A stretch of DNA of 64,000 nt from Oncomelania hupensis (GCA_036898135.1 CM072527.1:35013060-35077059), one strand, 5' to 3'. Positions 10,099 through 22,089 are shown, numbered from the stretch's first letter. Notes: generated by a model not told the origin, from the sequence alone. Numbers and translations: made by a program.

Positions 10099-10770
10099 GT
10101 CATCGTCATCGTCGGCGTCGTCGTCTTCATCTCTGCCACTACCATCATGTACAGCTTTCCCCACCACACATCTTTTTCATCGTCACCAAAACTATCATCA
10201 TAACCACCACAACCTCCGCCACCACTACCACTATCATCATCAGCAGCAGCATCGCTACATCCATTCTTCTACACTGTTGACTAACCACCCTCCCAGACAC
10301 CCCAACTACCATCACCCCCACAACAACTATCAACGACAGCATCTTCATCATTATCTCTTCCCACCACCACCACCACCACCACCAAACATCATCATCATTA
10401 TTATCATCATCATCGTCACCACCACCACCACCATCATTACCATCATCATCAACATCATTATCACGACCACCCCATCATCATCATCACCATCATCAAAGTC
10501 ATCATTATCATCATCATCGTCACCACTACCATCACCACCACCATTATTATTACCATCATTATCACCGCCACTATCACCACAACCTTCTCCTCCTTCATCA
10601 CAATCATCATCATCATCGACTCCATCAGTCTCCTATACGCTATTGTGTCCGGGGACGGTAATCTACCCACTGAACTGAACTCGACTCCAACATGACCACC
10701 ACCATCATCAAAATCATCATCAACGTCATCATCTTCATCGTCATCATTTTCATCATCATCACCACTCTAA
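9715..10770. repeat. 1-kb trinucleotide super-array (CAT, TTC, CAC, CGT units)
   Basis: Almost continuous three-base periodicity: (CGT)n then (CAT)n at 9718-9800, (TTC)n at 9959-10015, (CAT)n at 10040-10100, and degenerate CAT/CAC mixtures to 10770. All long ORFs here on both strands are homopolymeric (poly-Ser, Asp, Met, His, Glu) and reflect the repeat. At 10633-10669 a non-repeat island matches 13264-13300 (SINE-D 3' end). Confidence 0.95.
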
Positions 10771-11015
10771 CCATCATTTATCACAAGATCGTGGTTATTT
10801 TAAGCACATAAATGGAGCACCCTATTCATACAAAAACAATTAAGCAATTGAAAAAGGGAAAAAAGAGACCCGTCCCTGTAGTGGCGTGCTCGTGGCCTGT
10901 GTAAGGGGGTGGAGGGGAGGGGGAGTGGGAATGGAGCGTGGGATGGAATATCGTCTCAGATTTACGAGTGCACATGAACTGAAGCCTGAATGGGACAATT
11001 ATGATAATTTAGGGT

Positions 11016-11016
<1 letters not shown>

Positions 11017-11077
<61 letters not shown>
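11017..11077. repeat. (CT)n microsatellite
   Basis: A pure CT array next to the left arm of the hairpin element at 11097. Confidence 0.97.
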
Positions 11078-11079
<2 letters not shown>

Positions 11080-11096
11080 CCCATATATAGGTTTAT

Positions 11097-11256
11097 ATAA
11101 AACACTTTTAAAACGACAACATGTCATCCACTCAATTTGAATTGCCAAATTTTCGGTTTTTAATGATTGTAATGCCCTGAAGAAGGTTATTAAAAACCGA
11201 AAATTTGGCAATTCAAATTGAGTGGATAACATGGTGTCGTTTTAACAGTGTTTTAT
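11097..11256. repeat. 68-bp inverted repeat (hairpin/foldback element)
   Basis: The arms 11097-11164 and 11189-11256 are near-perfect reverse complements (core AATTTGAATTGCCAAATTTT in the left arm) separated by a 24-bp loop containing CCCTGAAGAAGG. Only about four mismatches lie in the outer part. No TSD was identified. It may be a foldback MITE or a Penelope-like terminal fragment. Confidence 0.9.
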
Positions 11257-11556
11257 GTTATGTGTTATTCTTCTTTGTATTAGAAGACAAACATACGACT
11301 TTGTGGTGGTGTGGTGTGGTGCAAGCAGCTGGGTTGATGATATACTAATTTTTATATATATAATTGAAGGAGATGGCAATGGTCACGCGTGATGCACAGG
11401 TCCTGAGCTTACATGTACTCATTCTTGTCAAACCAACATATTTAAGGCGTAACTTACTTCAGTTTTTATTTGATTTTGTTGTCTGCCAGTTTCTTTTTTT
11501 CGTTTTGGCATCCTTAGTTGATAATTTGTTAAATTTTGCACACTGATGTTGGCTGT

Positions 11557-11740
11557 AGAAGAAGAAGAAGAAGAAGAAGAAGAAGAAGAAGAAGAAGAAG
11601 AAGAAGAAGAAGAAGAAGAAGAAGAAGAAGAAGAAGAAGAAGAAAAAGAAGGACAAGAACAAGAACACGAAAAAGACCAAGAAGAAGAAAGAGGAGAAGG
11701 AGGAGGAGAAGAAGAAGAAGAAGAAGAAGAAGAAGATATG
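11557..11740. repeat. (GAA)n array
   Basis: A pure GAA run to about 11645, then degenerate purine-rich sequence with more GAA to 11735. Poly-Glu, poly-Arg and poly-Ser ORFs here are artefacts. Confidence 0.96.
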
Positions 11741-11840
11741 ATGATGAGGATGATGAAGATGATGATAAAAGTAAGAGGGGGAAAAGGCGCTGGTGGTAGT
11801 GGAGAAACAGATGAAAAGGAAGACGACAAAAAGAATGAAA

Positions 11841-11843
<3 letters not shown>

Positions 11844-11919
<76 letters not shown>
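11844..11919. repeat. (ATT)n array
   Basis: A pure ATT array immediately 5' of a LINE-R 3' fragment. Confidence 0.97.
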
Positions 11920-11921
<2 letters not shown>

Positions 11922-11925
11922 GAGT

Positions 11926-12143
11926 GTCAGGCCTTGCAAAGACCATCCTGCAAAGCACGTAGCGAGGAGGCAGAAAAAGATGGAAACAGAAAAAGGTGGG
12001 AGTACAACATTCAAGAATGGACTGGCTTGACACTGAGCGAAGCCATGAGGGTTGCTGAGGACAGAGAAAGATGGAGTACGCTGGTTAAACGATCATCTGT
12101 GGTGCCCCAACGACCTTTGAGTTATGGGTTAGGATAGGATAGA
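11926..12143 (+). mobile_element. LINE-R 3' fragment, copy 1
   Basis: The C-terminal coding remnant of the LINE family with a GGATA tail (called LINE-R here). Recognisable text includes CAGGCCTTGCAAAGACCATC and, in broken frames, the ENIQEW-like and EDRERWSTLVKRSS motifs shared with copies at 21226, 28686, 40963, 56413 and 61907. It ends in a short GGATA tail at 12131-12143 that merges into an AAG array. It is 5'-truncated and frameshifted, with no function expected. Confidence 0.85.
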
Positions 12144-12202
12144 AGAAGAAGAAGAAGAAGAAGAAGAAGAAGAAGAAGAAGAAGAAGAAGAAGAAGAAGA
12201 AG
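12139..12202. repeat. (AAG)n array
   Basis: A pure AAG array grown directly on the 3' tail of the LINE-R fragment. Confidence 0.96.
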
Positions 12203-13263
12203 ACACGTACACCGGGTGAAGAAGAAGAAAGAAAGAAAGAACGAAAGAAAGAAAGAAAAAGAGTTGGAAAAATCTTATGAGGTCTTCTTCTTTCAGCCAA
12301 CCAACCAACGTCGTCGAAACAAATGTAGTCTGCACAGCCCTCCTACCATTACACTGCAACAACTACAGCGCAACGATTTACAACACCAGCAAGGAACTCC
12401 AGTAGCAACCAACACTGCATTACCAAAGCTACCCACTGTAGAGATCTTGGCTTCCTGCTATCTCTTGAAAAGAAGTCCGCAGAGCGTCTGTTTTGTAGGA
12501 TTTACTCTGCCACTACACCGCCTCTATTTCTATTTCTTTCTTTCTGCAGGGCATTCTCCTTTACCTCTACACCGCCTAGCGCTCGCGCTGCCGCGTCTCG
12601 GGCGCACTTCGCTCACCTTTCCGCTCGTTTTGCAAAAAAGGGAAATAACCGCGGCTCCGTGTTGGCAGAAGTAGAAGTCGGCGGCCGAAGGGAAATTTTA
12701 CATGCGTGTTCTAAACTCTCTCTAGCGTCTTTGAGGATTAACTTACTGGCAGTAAGATTTTGACTGAATGTATTTTCGTTTCTACGATTTGTTTATAAGA
12801 AAAGTGAAAGCTTGTCAGTCGATTGAACCCGTGAAAGACGAGCAAAATAACGTCGAAGCTATCAGAATTTTCCGAAGAGCAGACGACAGAAACCGATTTA
12901 GATACATGTACAAACTTATAAAATTACAAGAAAATTGCTTTGACTAAAAGCGAGAAAATTAGTGTTCATGCACACGAAGGTGTTAGGAATTTTATATAAT
13001 TATAGCTGCAAGGTTTGTTATTCTGCTAAATTTGAATTAGTAAATTAAACAAAGATTATTTCATTTTTGTAGAACTGTATAAATTGTCGTTTGGAACTCA
13101 GGGAATGTGGTCCGTCAAATTCTTTTTACATAGCTTTATTCTTTTATTTTGTTTACGATCATCATGAGGATGTCCACTTCTAACGCGCAGGTATCCATCT
13201 CGATGCATTCTTGGTGCGCTTATTAAAAGGAGAGTATAGGGAATACGAAAACTATATTCGTCC
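12203..13263. other. Unassigned DNA with a GC-rich patch
   Basis: 12540-12690 is GC-rich (TAGCGCTCGCGCTGCCGCG), in contrast to the AT-rich surroundings, and might be a CpG patch. No gene is recognised, and the 152-codon ORF at 12216-12674 has no domain. Confidence 0.35.
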
Positions 13264-13300
13264 CCTATACGCTTATGTGTCCGGGGACGTTAATCTATCT
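13264..13300 (+). repeat. SINE-D 3'-end remnant
   Basis: CTATACGCTTATGTGTCCGG and the bases after it match 10633-10669 with few differences, and more loosely the 3' end of the intact SINE at 24759-24955. It is followed by a TAAC-type tail. Confidence 0.6.
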
Positions 13301-13678
13301 AACTAACTAAACGAAAACTATGGGACAGTTTAAGTCCGGTGGAGAATCCGTATGGTGCTTGACAAAAATACATTCGTAAATAAATTATTGTTTCTGTGGT
13401 TAATGACGTACATTAATTCATTAATAAATATATTTATTCATTCATAAAATCCATTCATTAGTTCATTCTCTGGTTAACTAGGTAATTTATGAAAGCATTA
13501 TATCATTTATTCGCTGGTTAATTAGGGCATCAATTCGAGTCATTTATTCAACGATAACATTGTATTTCCTAGTTACGTAAGTTAAAATCTGGACAACAGT
13601 TTTTTTAATGCTATTACAATTCGAGTACTGAGGCCATTTCTGATCAATTCTCTCATTCTTGTAAATTGCATAGGCCTA

Positions 13679-13680
<2 letters not shown>
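13301..13680. other. AT-rich DNA
   Basis: Degenerate (TTCA)n-like sequence at 13400-13560. No gene was found. Confidence 0.4.

Positions 13681-13761
<81 letters not shown>
13681..13761. repeat. (TC)n microsatellite
   Basis: A pure array of about 80 bp abutting the 3' end of a SINE (minus strand). Confidence 0.97.
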
Positions 13762-13766
<5 letters not shown>

Positions 13767-13769
13767 ATT

Positions 13770-14065
13770 TTTTTTTAAAGGTAAAGGTAGTCCCATAGCC
13801 TTGTGGCCGTAGGGGAGCGTGATGTTGGAGATCACACTTATCTTGGGCCAGCGTAATGAGGGTGATGCACATCTCTCTCCCTCGCTGCTTTACCTTCCCA
13901 ACCCTTAAGAGAGTAGGTACTCAGTCACAGTTGAGTCAACTGGGGGCGTTGTTATTTGTCGCTTCACGTTTTGCGGTCACCCATCCAAGTGCTAACCGCA
14001 CTGGACTGTTCTTAACTTGCGACACAGTAGCGAGTGCTCCAACCACTGCGCTATCCGACATTTAT
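13770..14065 (-). mobile_element. tRNA-related SINE (SINE-C)
   Basis: The minus strand begins near 14065 with a box-A-like GGATAGCGCAGTGGTTGGAG. It runs through GTAAAGCAGCGAGGGAGAG and CATCACCCTCATTACGCTGG and ends in CTACCTTTACCTTTAAA beside the TC array. Parts recur at 43950-44165 (CAGCTTAATGAGGGCAATG). No box B is clear. Assignment as a SINE rests on the box-A-like start, the pyrimidine-rich 3' end and recurrence. Confidence 0.6.
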
Positions 14066-14165
14066 TTATTATTGGGTAATTGTATAGCGCACATATTTCG
14101 CCGTTTTTGGCGACTCAAGGCGCTGGCCGATACAGGTTCTAACTCAAGCCGCCCGAGGCTCCAAC
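14066..14165 (+). repeat. SINE-like 3' module (AGCGC…CAAGGCGCTGG)
   Basis: GGGTAATTGTATAGCGCACA followed by GACTCAAGGCGCTGGCC resembles the reverse complement of 60425-60485 (GTTAATTGTAGAGCGCAATA…GTGCGCTGGCC). A shared SINE domain is inferred. Confidence 0.5.
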
Positions 14166-14315
14166 TCTCTCTCTCTCTTTTTCTCTTATTAGATGTGTGT
14201 GGTTTTTTTAAAAGCGGCATTAATTAATTGTCGTTTAGACCAAGAGGTAACACTATAGGCTTTTAAGCCTAAAACCTTTATCCTATTAAACGTTCTAATA
14301 TTCAGTGAACAATGT

Positions 14316-15364
<1,049 letters not shown>

Positions 15365-15418
15365 AGTCTTTAGTCTCTTCTTCTTATCTTGTCCACCTCC
15401 TCCCTCCTCTCACCCCAG

Positions 15419-15676
15419 CTTTCACGGCCGTAGCTGGCTGCGAGTTCGCCGATTTTCTGTGGCTTTAGACTCCGGTCAGTGCAGCGAGAGACTGAGTATT
15501 GTGAGTTTTGTAGCACAGTCGTATCGCGTGAAGTTAGTTGTGTAGCGTGAAGTTATGTTTTTGTAGCATAGTTGTGTATAGCATGGCGTTATGTTGAAGT
15601 GTCTGTGTCAGTCGGTGCACATCGCAATCTCATAGTTTTGTCACTCAACCTCGCGGCGACTGTGCACTTCCAGTCG
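15419..15676 (+). other. Candidate non-coding (5' UTR) exon
   Basis: GC-richer than its surroundings, following a pyrimidine tract ending CACCCCAG (15411-15418) and ending at a strong donor, TCG|GTAAGTGT (GT at 15677). All frames contain stops, so if real it is untranslated or a first exon. No transcript evidence is available from sequence alone. Confidence 0.3.
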
Positions 15677-15861
15677 GTAAGTGTTTGTGTATTCTAATAT
15701 TCTAGTTGTTTAGGTCTGGAATAAGTCAGATTCAGAATCGCAAAAACTGTAAATTACCCATAATGGAAAATGACACAGCCTCTTAATTGTTAAATTGTTA
15801 TCCTTAATCTTACTCTTAGTTAAGTCCGTGTCTTATAAATTTTTTGTCACACAAGTTTTAT

Positions 15862-15929
15862 TACATTACATGGTTATTGCTTTAGGTCCAGTGGACTCTT
15901 CCGAGCCAAATCAGGACCAGAGAGACAGT
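15862..15929 (-). mobile_element. 68-bp micro-retroposon with 13-bp TSD
   Basis: Flanked by ACACAAGTTTTAT at 15849-15861 and 15930-15942. On the minus strand the core is GGTCCTGATTTGGCTCGGAA then GAGTCCACTGGACCTAAAGC and an AATAA-rich 3' end. The same core occurs at 41314-41368 with its own 14-bp TSD, so this is a mobile sequence, probably a severely 5'-truncated LINE/SINE 3' end. Confidence 0.85.
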
Positions 15930-15948
15930 ACACAAGTTTTATAATAAG

Positions 15949-15952
<4 letters not shown>

Positions 15953-16026
<74 letters not shown>
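15953..16026. repeat. (GA)n microsatellite
   Basis: A GA array with one AAAG interruption. Confidence 0.96.
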
Positions 16027-16027
<1 letters not shown>

Positions 16028-16054
16028 CATATTAGTCAGCTCGACTTAATGTAT

Positions 16055-16356
16055 TGCTTGCTAATTAAGTCGAATATCAAGCCTCTTTATAATTTTGTCA
16101 CATCTGAATTGATATCAAAGAGTGTAGTGTCTGATAATGAAGTCTAAATTTAAGTCTCTGTATAATTTTGTCAGGTCTGAATTAACATCAAATCAGTGTG
16201 ATGACTGCTAATTAAGTCTAAATTTACATCTCTGTATACTTATTTCAATTCTGAATTAATATCAATGTAACATCTACTAATTAAGTCTAAATTAAAATCT
16301 CTGTATACTTTGTACACGTCTGAATTAGTATCAATGTAACGTCTACTAATTTAGTC
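16055..16356. repeat. Tandem repeat, about 70-77-bp unit, four copies
   Basis: The block CTAATTAAGTCTAAATT … TCTCTGTATA … TCTGAATTAATATCAA recurs at about 16060, 16131, 16208 and 16278, with a partial copy at 16346. AT-rich and diverged. Confidence 0.85.
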
Positions 16357-16359
16357 CCT

Positions 16360-17600
16360 CATATTATAATTATGAAGGCTTAACCCTGGTTTTGTCACGG
16401 CAGGTCACAATAGGTCAAGTTAGTCAAAACTATGTAAAACAAAACAAAACATAAACAAAGTTAATAAAATCTTCAGGTGACATTGTCTAGTAACCTCAGT
16501 TTTGTCAATTCTGTCACAAAGTTGTGTATACCCGGGGACTGTGATAGTACAATTGTGCTACAATTTTGAACCCCAAGAAAGCCCTTTGTGAACAATTGAA
16601 AACAAGTTATACGACTTACTTGACTTTTAAATTTCTTCTGGTAGTAAAGTATAGTCTAGGTTTACTTATAAGGCCGCATGCCATTTGTTTGTCAATTTTT
16701 TCATTAGTCCATAACAATGTAACTATTCTGTCAAATCATAGCCATATCAGTCTTATAGTCTAGATACATAAAATGTGAACATATATCTGTCAGTCTTTAG
16801 GTATTTAATTTCTTGCTTCCTTTGCAGTCCTTCTAAACATTAGAGAAGAGTTATTGAAACTTTTTTTTTTGTAAGAAAAGAACTTGTGTGTTATATTAAT
16901 TTGCTTATTGCGTTAGCTCTGCTGGAAAGTAAGTTTTAAGTCTTAAAGACACATCTGACCCCACATTTTTATAGATTTTTCAATAGTTAGATTCTTAATA
17001 AGGGTGTCAGTCAATCATAGCATGTTCTATCAAGTCCTTACTAACACAAATATGGTCTGCAACGTATAGAGGTATATAACAAGTGGTTTACAAAGCAAAT
17101 AATTTACATACTTTTTGTCCACCTTTGAGACCAGGATAATTATCTTTCTTGATGTTTAAAGCAACTTGCCTCCCTTGGCTTGTTGATGCTAGCCATTTTG
17201 AGAGAATTATTAGAAATGATATGTTATATATATGTTGTTTGTAATCTGTTGGTCTGTCTTACATTTCATCAAGCAGATACTCACTGACATAGTTCCATAT
17301 AATAATAATCTATATAAATTGCTTAGCCGGAAGTCCTTCTTCGCATCTACTATAAAGTTTGTCCGGTATGGACGCTGATCTGAGCAGGTGCTGGGCGCTT
17401 CGAATCGGCCTGCTGTGTGCTCAAAACCAGCGAAATCGTTATAGCCGACATTTCCTTACCGAACGTTTAACCGTTTCTGAGATAAATAAATAAACAAAAT
17501 GTCCACAAACTGCAATAGCCTCATTACGCGCGCTTCCATTAAAAATTAAATTGAGGTTTCAGCATGTTTTCCCATATAGACCAAAAATTTGATGGTATTT
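16360..17600. other. AT-rich non-coding DNA
   Basis: No ORF of note and no repeat end recognised. If the splice signals at 15676 and 23364 are real, this would be intron. Confidence 0.4.
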
Positions 17601-17604
17601 CTAC

Positions 17605-17690
17605 GAAGCCTTGGTAGCTTACTTAGTAAAACATTCGCCTACCGTGCAGGGCGACACAAGTTCAAATCTCACGCGGGCCATATTTTTTTT
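17605..17690 (+). mobile_element. tRNA-derived SINE head
   Basis: TTGGTAGCTTACTTAGTAAA resembles a box A and AAGTTCAAATCTC a box B, about 35 bp apart. It is followed after about 60 bp by a long TTA array, the arrangement seen at other ATT-tailed SINEs here. The tRNA fold is degenerate. Confidence 0.5.
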
Positions 17691-17748
17691 TTACACTACA
17701 AAGTACAATATGGATATTTTTCTTTTTAATTTAGGCTTTTTACCTTTA

Positions 17749-17749
<1 letters not shown>

Positions 17750-17837
<88 letters not shown>

Positions 17838-17908
17838 CTTATATCAAATTTTCTTTTAAAACCTTGGTGTTTTTTTAATGATTTCTATTTGTATTATTCT
17901 ATATTCAA

Positions 17909-17965
<57 letters not shown>

Positions 17966-17967
17966 TA

Positions 17968-18018
<51 letters not shown>
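17750..18018. repeat. Two (TTA/ATT)n arrays
   Basis: Arrays at 17750-17835 and 17909-18018, the second with ACT and TATA interruptions, separated by 73 bp of unique sequence. Confidence 0.96.
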
Positions 18019-18020
<2 letters not shown>

Positions 18021-18024
18021 AGGA

Positions 18025-18358
18025 TCGGGATGGGGTGGTACGTGTAGGTAAAAGGGGGCTACGGGTAGGTTTAAAGGGGCATGGGTAGGCATAACGGGGA
18101 TACGGGTATATATAAGGGGGTATGGTGATGGTCGATTCCTTTCATCCATACCTGCGAAACGATCAACGGGGAAGTATCAAGGAGGGAACAGGTAGGTTAC
18201 AAGGAGGGTACGGAAGGTATCAAGGGGGTATGGGGAGGTATCAAGTGGGTTCGGGGAGGTATCAATGGGGTATGGTGAGGCATCATGGGGGAACCGGGGA
18301 GATATCAGGGGGAGGGTATGGTGAGGTATCAAGGGGGATATGGGGAGGTATCATCGTC
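18025..18358. repeat. G-rich minisatellite, about 20-bp unit
   Basis: Imperfect units of the type GGTATCAAGGGGGTATGGGG, clearest at 18190-18355, with related GGGTAGG units from 18040. G-runs of four to five recur on the plus strand. The Gly-rich ORF at 18122-18361 is a read-through of the repeat. Confidence 0.85.
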
Positions 18359-18440
18359 TAAATGAAACTCGCAGACAACAGTTGTCTCTCTGTCTATATT
18401 TTAAACAGCAACCTGTGTACCCTGGCTTGCCAGGGTACAA

Positions 18441-18483
18441 AACCACTAGTAATACTACTACTACTACTACTACTACTACTACA

Positions 18484-18539
<56 letters not shown>

Positions 18540-18540
18540 G

Positions 18541-18623
<83 letters not shown>
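18441..18623. repeat. (ACT)n plus (AAT)n compound array
   Basis: ACT/TAC units to 18582, then AAT units to 18623 directly adjoining the 3' end of a minus-strand SINE. Confidence 0.96.
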
Positions 18624-18625
<2 letters not shown>

Positions 18626-18895
18626 GATGTTATCCCGCGCTTTTTCTTCAATCGAACTCAAATCGCGGTGATCTCGAGAAATCGCTATTACAGAAGTCGG
18701 AATATAAATAAATTGTTTTGGGTTTTTAAAAATTTTAGATTGACGGCATCCAATACCATCATTGAAAACCCTCGATGTCCTCAAATGTCTCGTATCTAAG
18801 TCACCTAAGTACGTTCCACGCGGGGTTCGAGCCTGCGACCTTCGGCATAAGAAACCAGCTTTCTATCAACTGAGCTAACCGGACCACCCTAACAT
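18624..18895 (-). mobile_element. SINE-A copy (ATT-tailed tRNA-derived SINE)
   Basis: The minus strand has a box-A-like GTTAGCTCAGTTGATAGAAA, TTATGCCGAAGGTCGCAG and box B GGCTCGAACCCC (plus 18822-18833). It continues through TTAGGTGACTTAGATACGAG and CAATGATGGTATTGGATGCC and ends at the AAT array. The middle modules match the copies at 30905, 41913, 20732 and 21885. Confidence 0.85.
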
Positions 18896-18899
18896 AAAT

Positions 18900-20420
18900 A
18901 TCGTAGAGGCGTATATGTCTTACATAAGTATATCTTACAGAGGTGCATATCTTACATGCATATGTTCATAAAACTGCCCCAATGATCTCAAAAAGAGGAT
19001 GTCAGTCGGAGCAAGTCAGTGTCGATTTTATTTAAAATTCTTTTCTAATCGAGCCCATGCATCTTTTTGTTATACAAATTACTTTATACTATGCTCGTCC
19101 ATTTCACCATCTCTTTCTAATGCTAATTTTCTGTCATTTCAAATGTGGAAAAATTGTGTTTACGAGCTGGTTCGTGGAGTGTGCGCTATTAAAATGTTCA
19201 CTTGTAAGAATCGAATATGTTTTGACTGTCAGTCGCTTAAGGTACAGTTGCCTTTGAAGTTAAAAGTATGCCTAGTCAGTAGGATTAGTTTTACAAAAAA
19301 TAGCTTACAATAATTCCTCCACCCTCCCCCCACACCCACCCCCCACCCACCCAAAAAAAAGAAGAAAAAGAGCTATGAGTCTAAATGAACCTTGAACCTT
19401 AAAACATTATGACTGAAAACAAGGATTTTCCTTGCTGAAAATTTAAAAAAAAAAATCTATTGCAGTATTATCAGTGCACATTATTGTTATTTTCTCATTC
19501 AGAATTTTTAAAGACTGTGTTGTGAATGTGTTCATTCAGTTTCTTAAAGTGTTCAAGTCTTATAAAAGTTAAAATGTCAAATCAATCTTTTTTTCTTTTT
19601 TTTTAAATCTGAAAGTTTTGGTTTTTGAATGGTGGTGTGCTGCTACAGAAAATGTTCAACTTCACACTACAGTAAACTGTTGCTCTGCCCACACATACCT
19701 AATAAAAGGTTGGGATCATTTGGGTGACATTTAAACGCCTGTTGTTCTCATTTAACACTGTTTTAAAAAATCTGTTGTACATCATCATTTGAGATTGAAC
19801 TGTGGCTGTAGGAGTTAGCTGATCAGCGGGGCAAGCTAGTTTCATTCTATTTCAGTCAATTCGTCTTTTAAATTCTTAAGACTAAGGGTCGTAAGGGCCT
19901 GCTGATCAAACAAGTAATTTTCAATTGTAAAAGTAAGTCAAATCTGACAAAGTCTGTTTAGCAAAGTCAGCAAATGACACAAATGTTTTAAAAACATAAA
20001 AAGTTAAAATTTGAATGAATGAATGAATAAATAAATAAATACATAAATAAATTCATTAACTAATTGTAAAAATAAATAAATTAGTTTAGTGACCGAATTG
20101 CTACACAGTTCTATCTGACACAAATGTTAGTGGTACATTTATGTCTGTGAAATGCTTCTACTATTATTATAGGATAGGAAACGCTCACATGCATATGTGA
20201 TATAGATGTATAAGGTAGGCGTGTGTGAGAGGGAGGGAGTGGTTAAGGAAAACGAATGAATCTCAAAAATTGGTTTTTTTTTTTTTAAATGCAAGCGTTA
20301 GTTTGTAAGAATTGTCATTAATTTTGCATGTTTGTATTTATTCAGATCCGAAACAGTTGGTTGTGCATAATTCCTATGATGGTAATGAACATTGGTTAAA
20401 CTAAATGCCTGGTGGGTGAG
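18900..20420. other. AT-rich non-coding DNA
   Basis: Two overlapping plus-strand ORFs (18999-19313) lack recognisable domains. A C-rich patch at 19315-19360 and AAAT-type simple sequence at 20010-20080 are the only structures noted. Confidence 0.4.
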
Positions 20421-20426
20421 CTTTAG

Positions 20427-20492
20427 ATACAGATTGGGAATAGATGGGATACAGATTGGGAATAGATGGGATACAGATTGGGAATAGATGGG
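20427..20492. repeat. 22-bp tandem repeat, three copies
   Basis: The unit ATACAGATTGGGAATAGATG plus GG is repeated exactly three times. Confidence 0.95.
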
Positions 20493-20637
20493 ATTGTTAA
20501 GGTCATATTGTCCCTTGTCCCGGGCTGACGAAGCACTCACCTGGAATGTACGAGTGACGAATATTATCCAAAATAGAAAAGATAAGTGACCGACGTGACA
20601 TACCGACATTTGGTTCGTTCTTATTTCCGACTATTTA

Positions 20638-20640
20638 ATG

Positions 20641-20730
<90 letters not shown>

Positions 20731-20731
20731 G
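20638..20731. repeat. (AAT)n array
   Basis: A pure array adjoining the 3' end of a minus-strand SINE-A copy. Confidence 0.97.
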
Positions 20732-20990
20732 ATGCTATAAACACGCTTTTCCCCAAATCTCCAGTCAAGCTCAAAGGTCGGTGATCGATACCAACGTACA
20801 GGCTCACATGAATCACACACTCTCACATACACCACAGCAAACACACATCTATCACGCAAACATGTGGTGTAAAGGCAGGGAGGTCGCTCTTAAACGACGG
20901 AAACCAAATCGATTTTTTTTTAAATTTAGATTGACTGCATCCAATACCATTATTGAAGGGAGGGAGGAAACCGGAGTACCCAGAGCACTT
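20732..20990 (-). mobile_element. SINE-A copy, 5'-truncated
   Basis: Minus strand modules match the complete copy at 41913-42283: GTTTGCTGTGGTGTATGTGA-like spacer, GATCGACCGACC-type text (CGATCACCGACCTTTGAGC), TTGGGGAAAAGCGTGTTTAT, then the ATT tail. The tRNA head is missing. Confidence 0.8.
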
Positions 20991-21225
20991 GAAAAATATT
21001 TCCAGATAGATATTCTCTTGGATTAAAAAAAAAAAAAGTGTATCCCTATCAACATGAGTTGCATCGAGAATGTAAAATCAGAAGTATGAGCACGTTCTTG
21101 TGGTTCTAACACCGCCGCGCAAACGTGCTGTTATCAAGGTATCTATTAATAGTACGCATTATTTTAAAAATTACAGACACGTTTAAAGGAAACTAGTATT
21201 GCTGTACCTGTGTCTGTCTGTGTCT

Positions 21226-21763
21226 GGCGAGGTTGAAGCCAATTTGGAAAGACAGGACCATCAGTCTACATTCCAAGGTAAGACTGCTGCGCTCCCTTGT
21301 CATCTCCATCTTTCTATACGCTTGCGAAACGTGGACCCTCACAGCAGACGTACAACGAAGAATACAAAGCAGGGAGACGAGGTGCTACAGAAGACTTCTG
21401 GGCATTTTCTATACCTAGGACATCACCAACGACGAAGTCCAACAGACCATCACACAAGTCATTGGACAACACGATGACCTGCTCACAGTGGTGAAAAAAC
21501 GGAAACTCCGATGGTATGGCCACGTCACCAGATCATCAGGTCTTGCAAAGACCATCCTGCAAGGCACAGTGCAAGGAGGTAGAAGAAGAGGGAGACCGAA
21601 AAAGAGGTGGGAGGAAAACATTCAAGAATGGACTAGTTTGACACTGAGCAAACCAATCAGGGTTGCTGAGGACAGGGAAAGATGGAGTACGCTGGTCAAA
21701 CGATCATCTGGGGTGCCCCTTCAACCTCCGAATTATGGGATAGGATAGGATAGGATAGGATAG
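21226..21763 (+). mobile_element. LINE-R 3' fragment, copy 2
   Basis: The longest plus-strand copy. Coding traces in several frames include ISLHSKVRLLRSLVISIFLY and YACETWTLTAD (thumb and post-RT region), then YGHVTRSSGLAKTILQGT and EDRERWSTLVKRSS. It ends with a GGATA tail at 21738-21763. It is 5'-truncated within the ORF2 C-terminal half and frameshifted. This is a non-LTR ORF2 3' end; the clade (RTE- or RTEX-like) is uncertain. Confidence 0.88.
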
Positions 21764-21884
21764 TGTCTGTCCATGTAGATTATCGCAATAATTATATAAT
21801 GTCAGACCATTGTATTTTGGGGTGATGCTGGTGTGATAGGTTACTCAATTACGATTTCTTATGAAATTCTGCGACATGGTAGCT

Positions 21885-22085
21885 TGATAGGGCATGTTTA
21901 CAGGGCGCTGGTTTTCTTCGCCGAAGTTCGCGGTTTCGAACCCCGGCATGGGACGAACCTTGCAAAAAATTAACTCTAGGTACGAGATTTTTCAAATCAC
22001 CGAGTGTTATCTCCGCGCGCTACCGGTTTTTCTTCCTTCCTTCAACATTAATATTGGATGCACTCAATCTATTTTTCCAAAATAA
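21885..22085 (+). mobile_element. SINE-A copy, diverged
   Basis: GGTTTTCTTCGCCGAAGTTC, box B GGTTTCGAACCCC (about 21932), CTCTAGGTACGAGATTTTTC, CACCGAGTGTTATCTCCG and a TTCAAC…ATTGGATGCACTCAATCTA module align with other SINE-A copies. The 3' part and ATT tail are absent. Confidence 0.75.
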
Positions 22086-22089
22086 TATT

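Noticed and set aside
9620..10203. Long poly-Asp, poly-Glu, poly-Ser and poly-Arg ORFs
   Set aside because: They are direct translations of trinucleotide microsatellites on both strands, with no unique coding sequence.
11170..11225. Hammerhead-ribozyme-like core (CTGAAGA, a small stem, GAAA, then AATTTG…CAAATT stem)
   Set aside because: The residue after the third stem is G where a non-G is required for cleavage, the stem II closing pair is A-C, and no stem I forms. The pairing is explained by the larger inverted repeat.
18122..18361. Gly/Arg-rich repeat protein
   Set aside because: Encoded by a G-rich minisatellite; the unit length is variable and not a consistent multiple of three.
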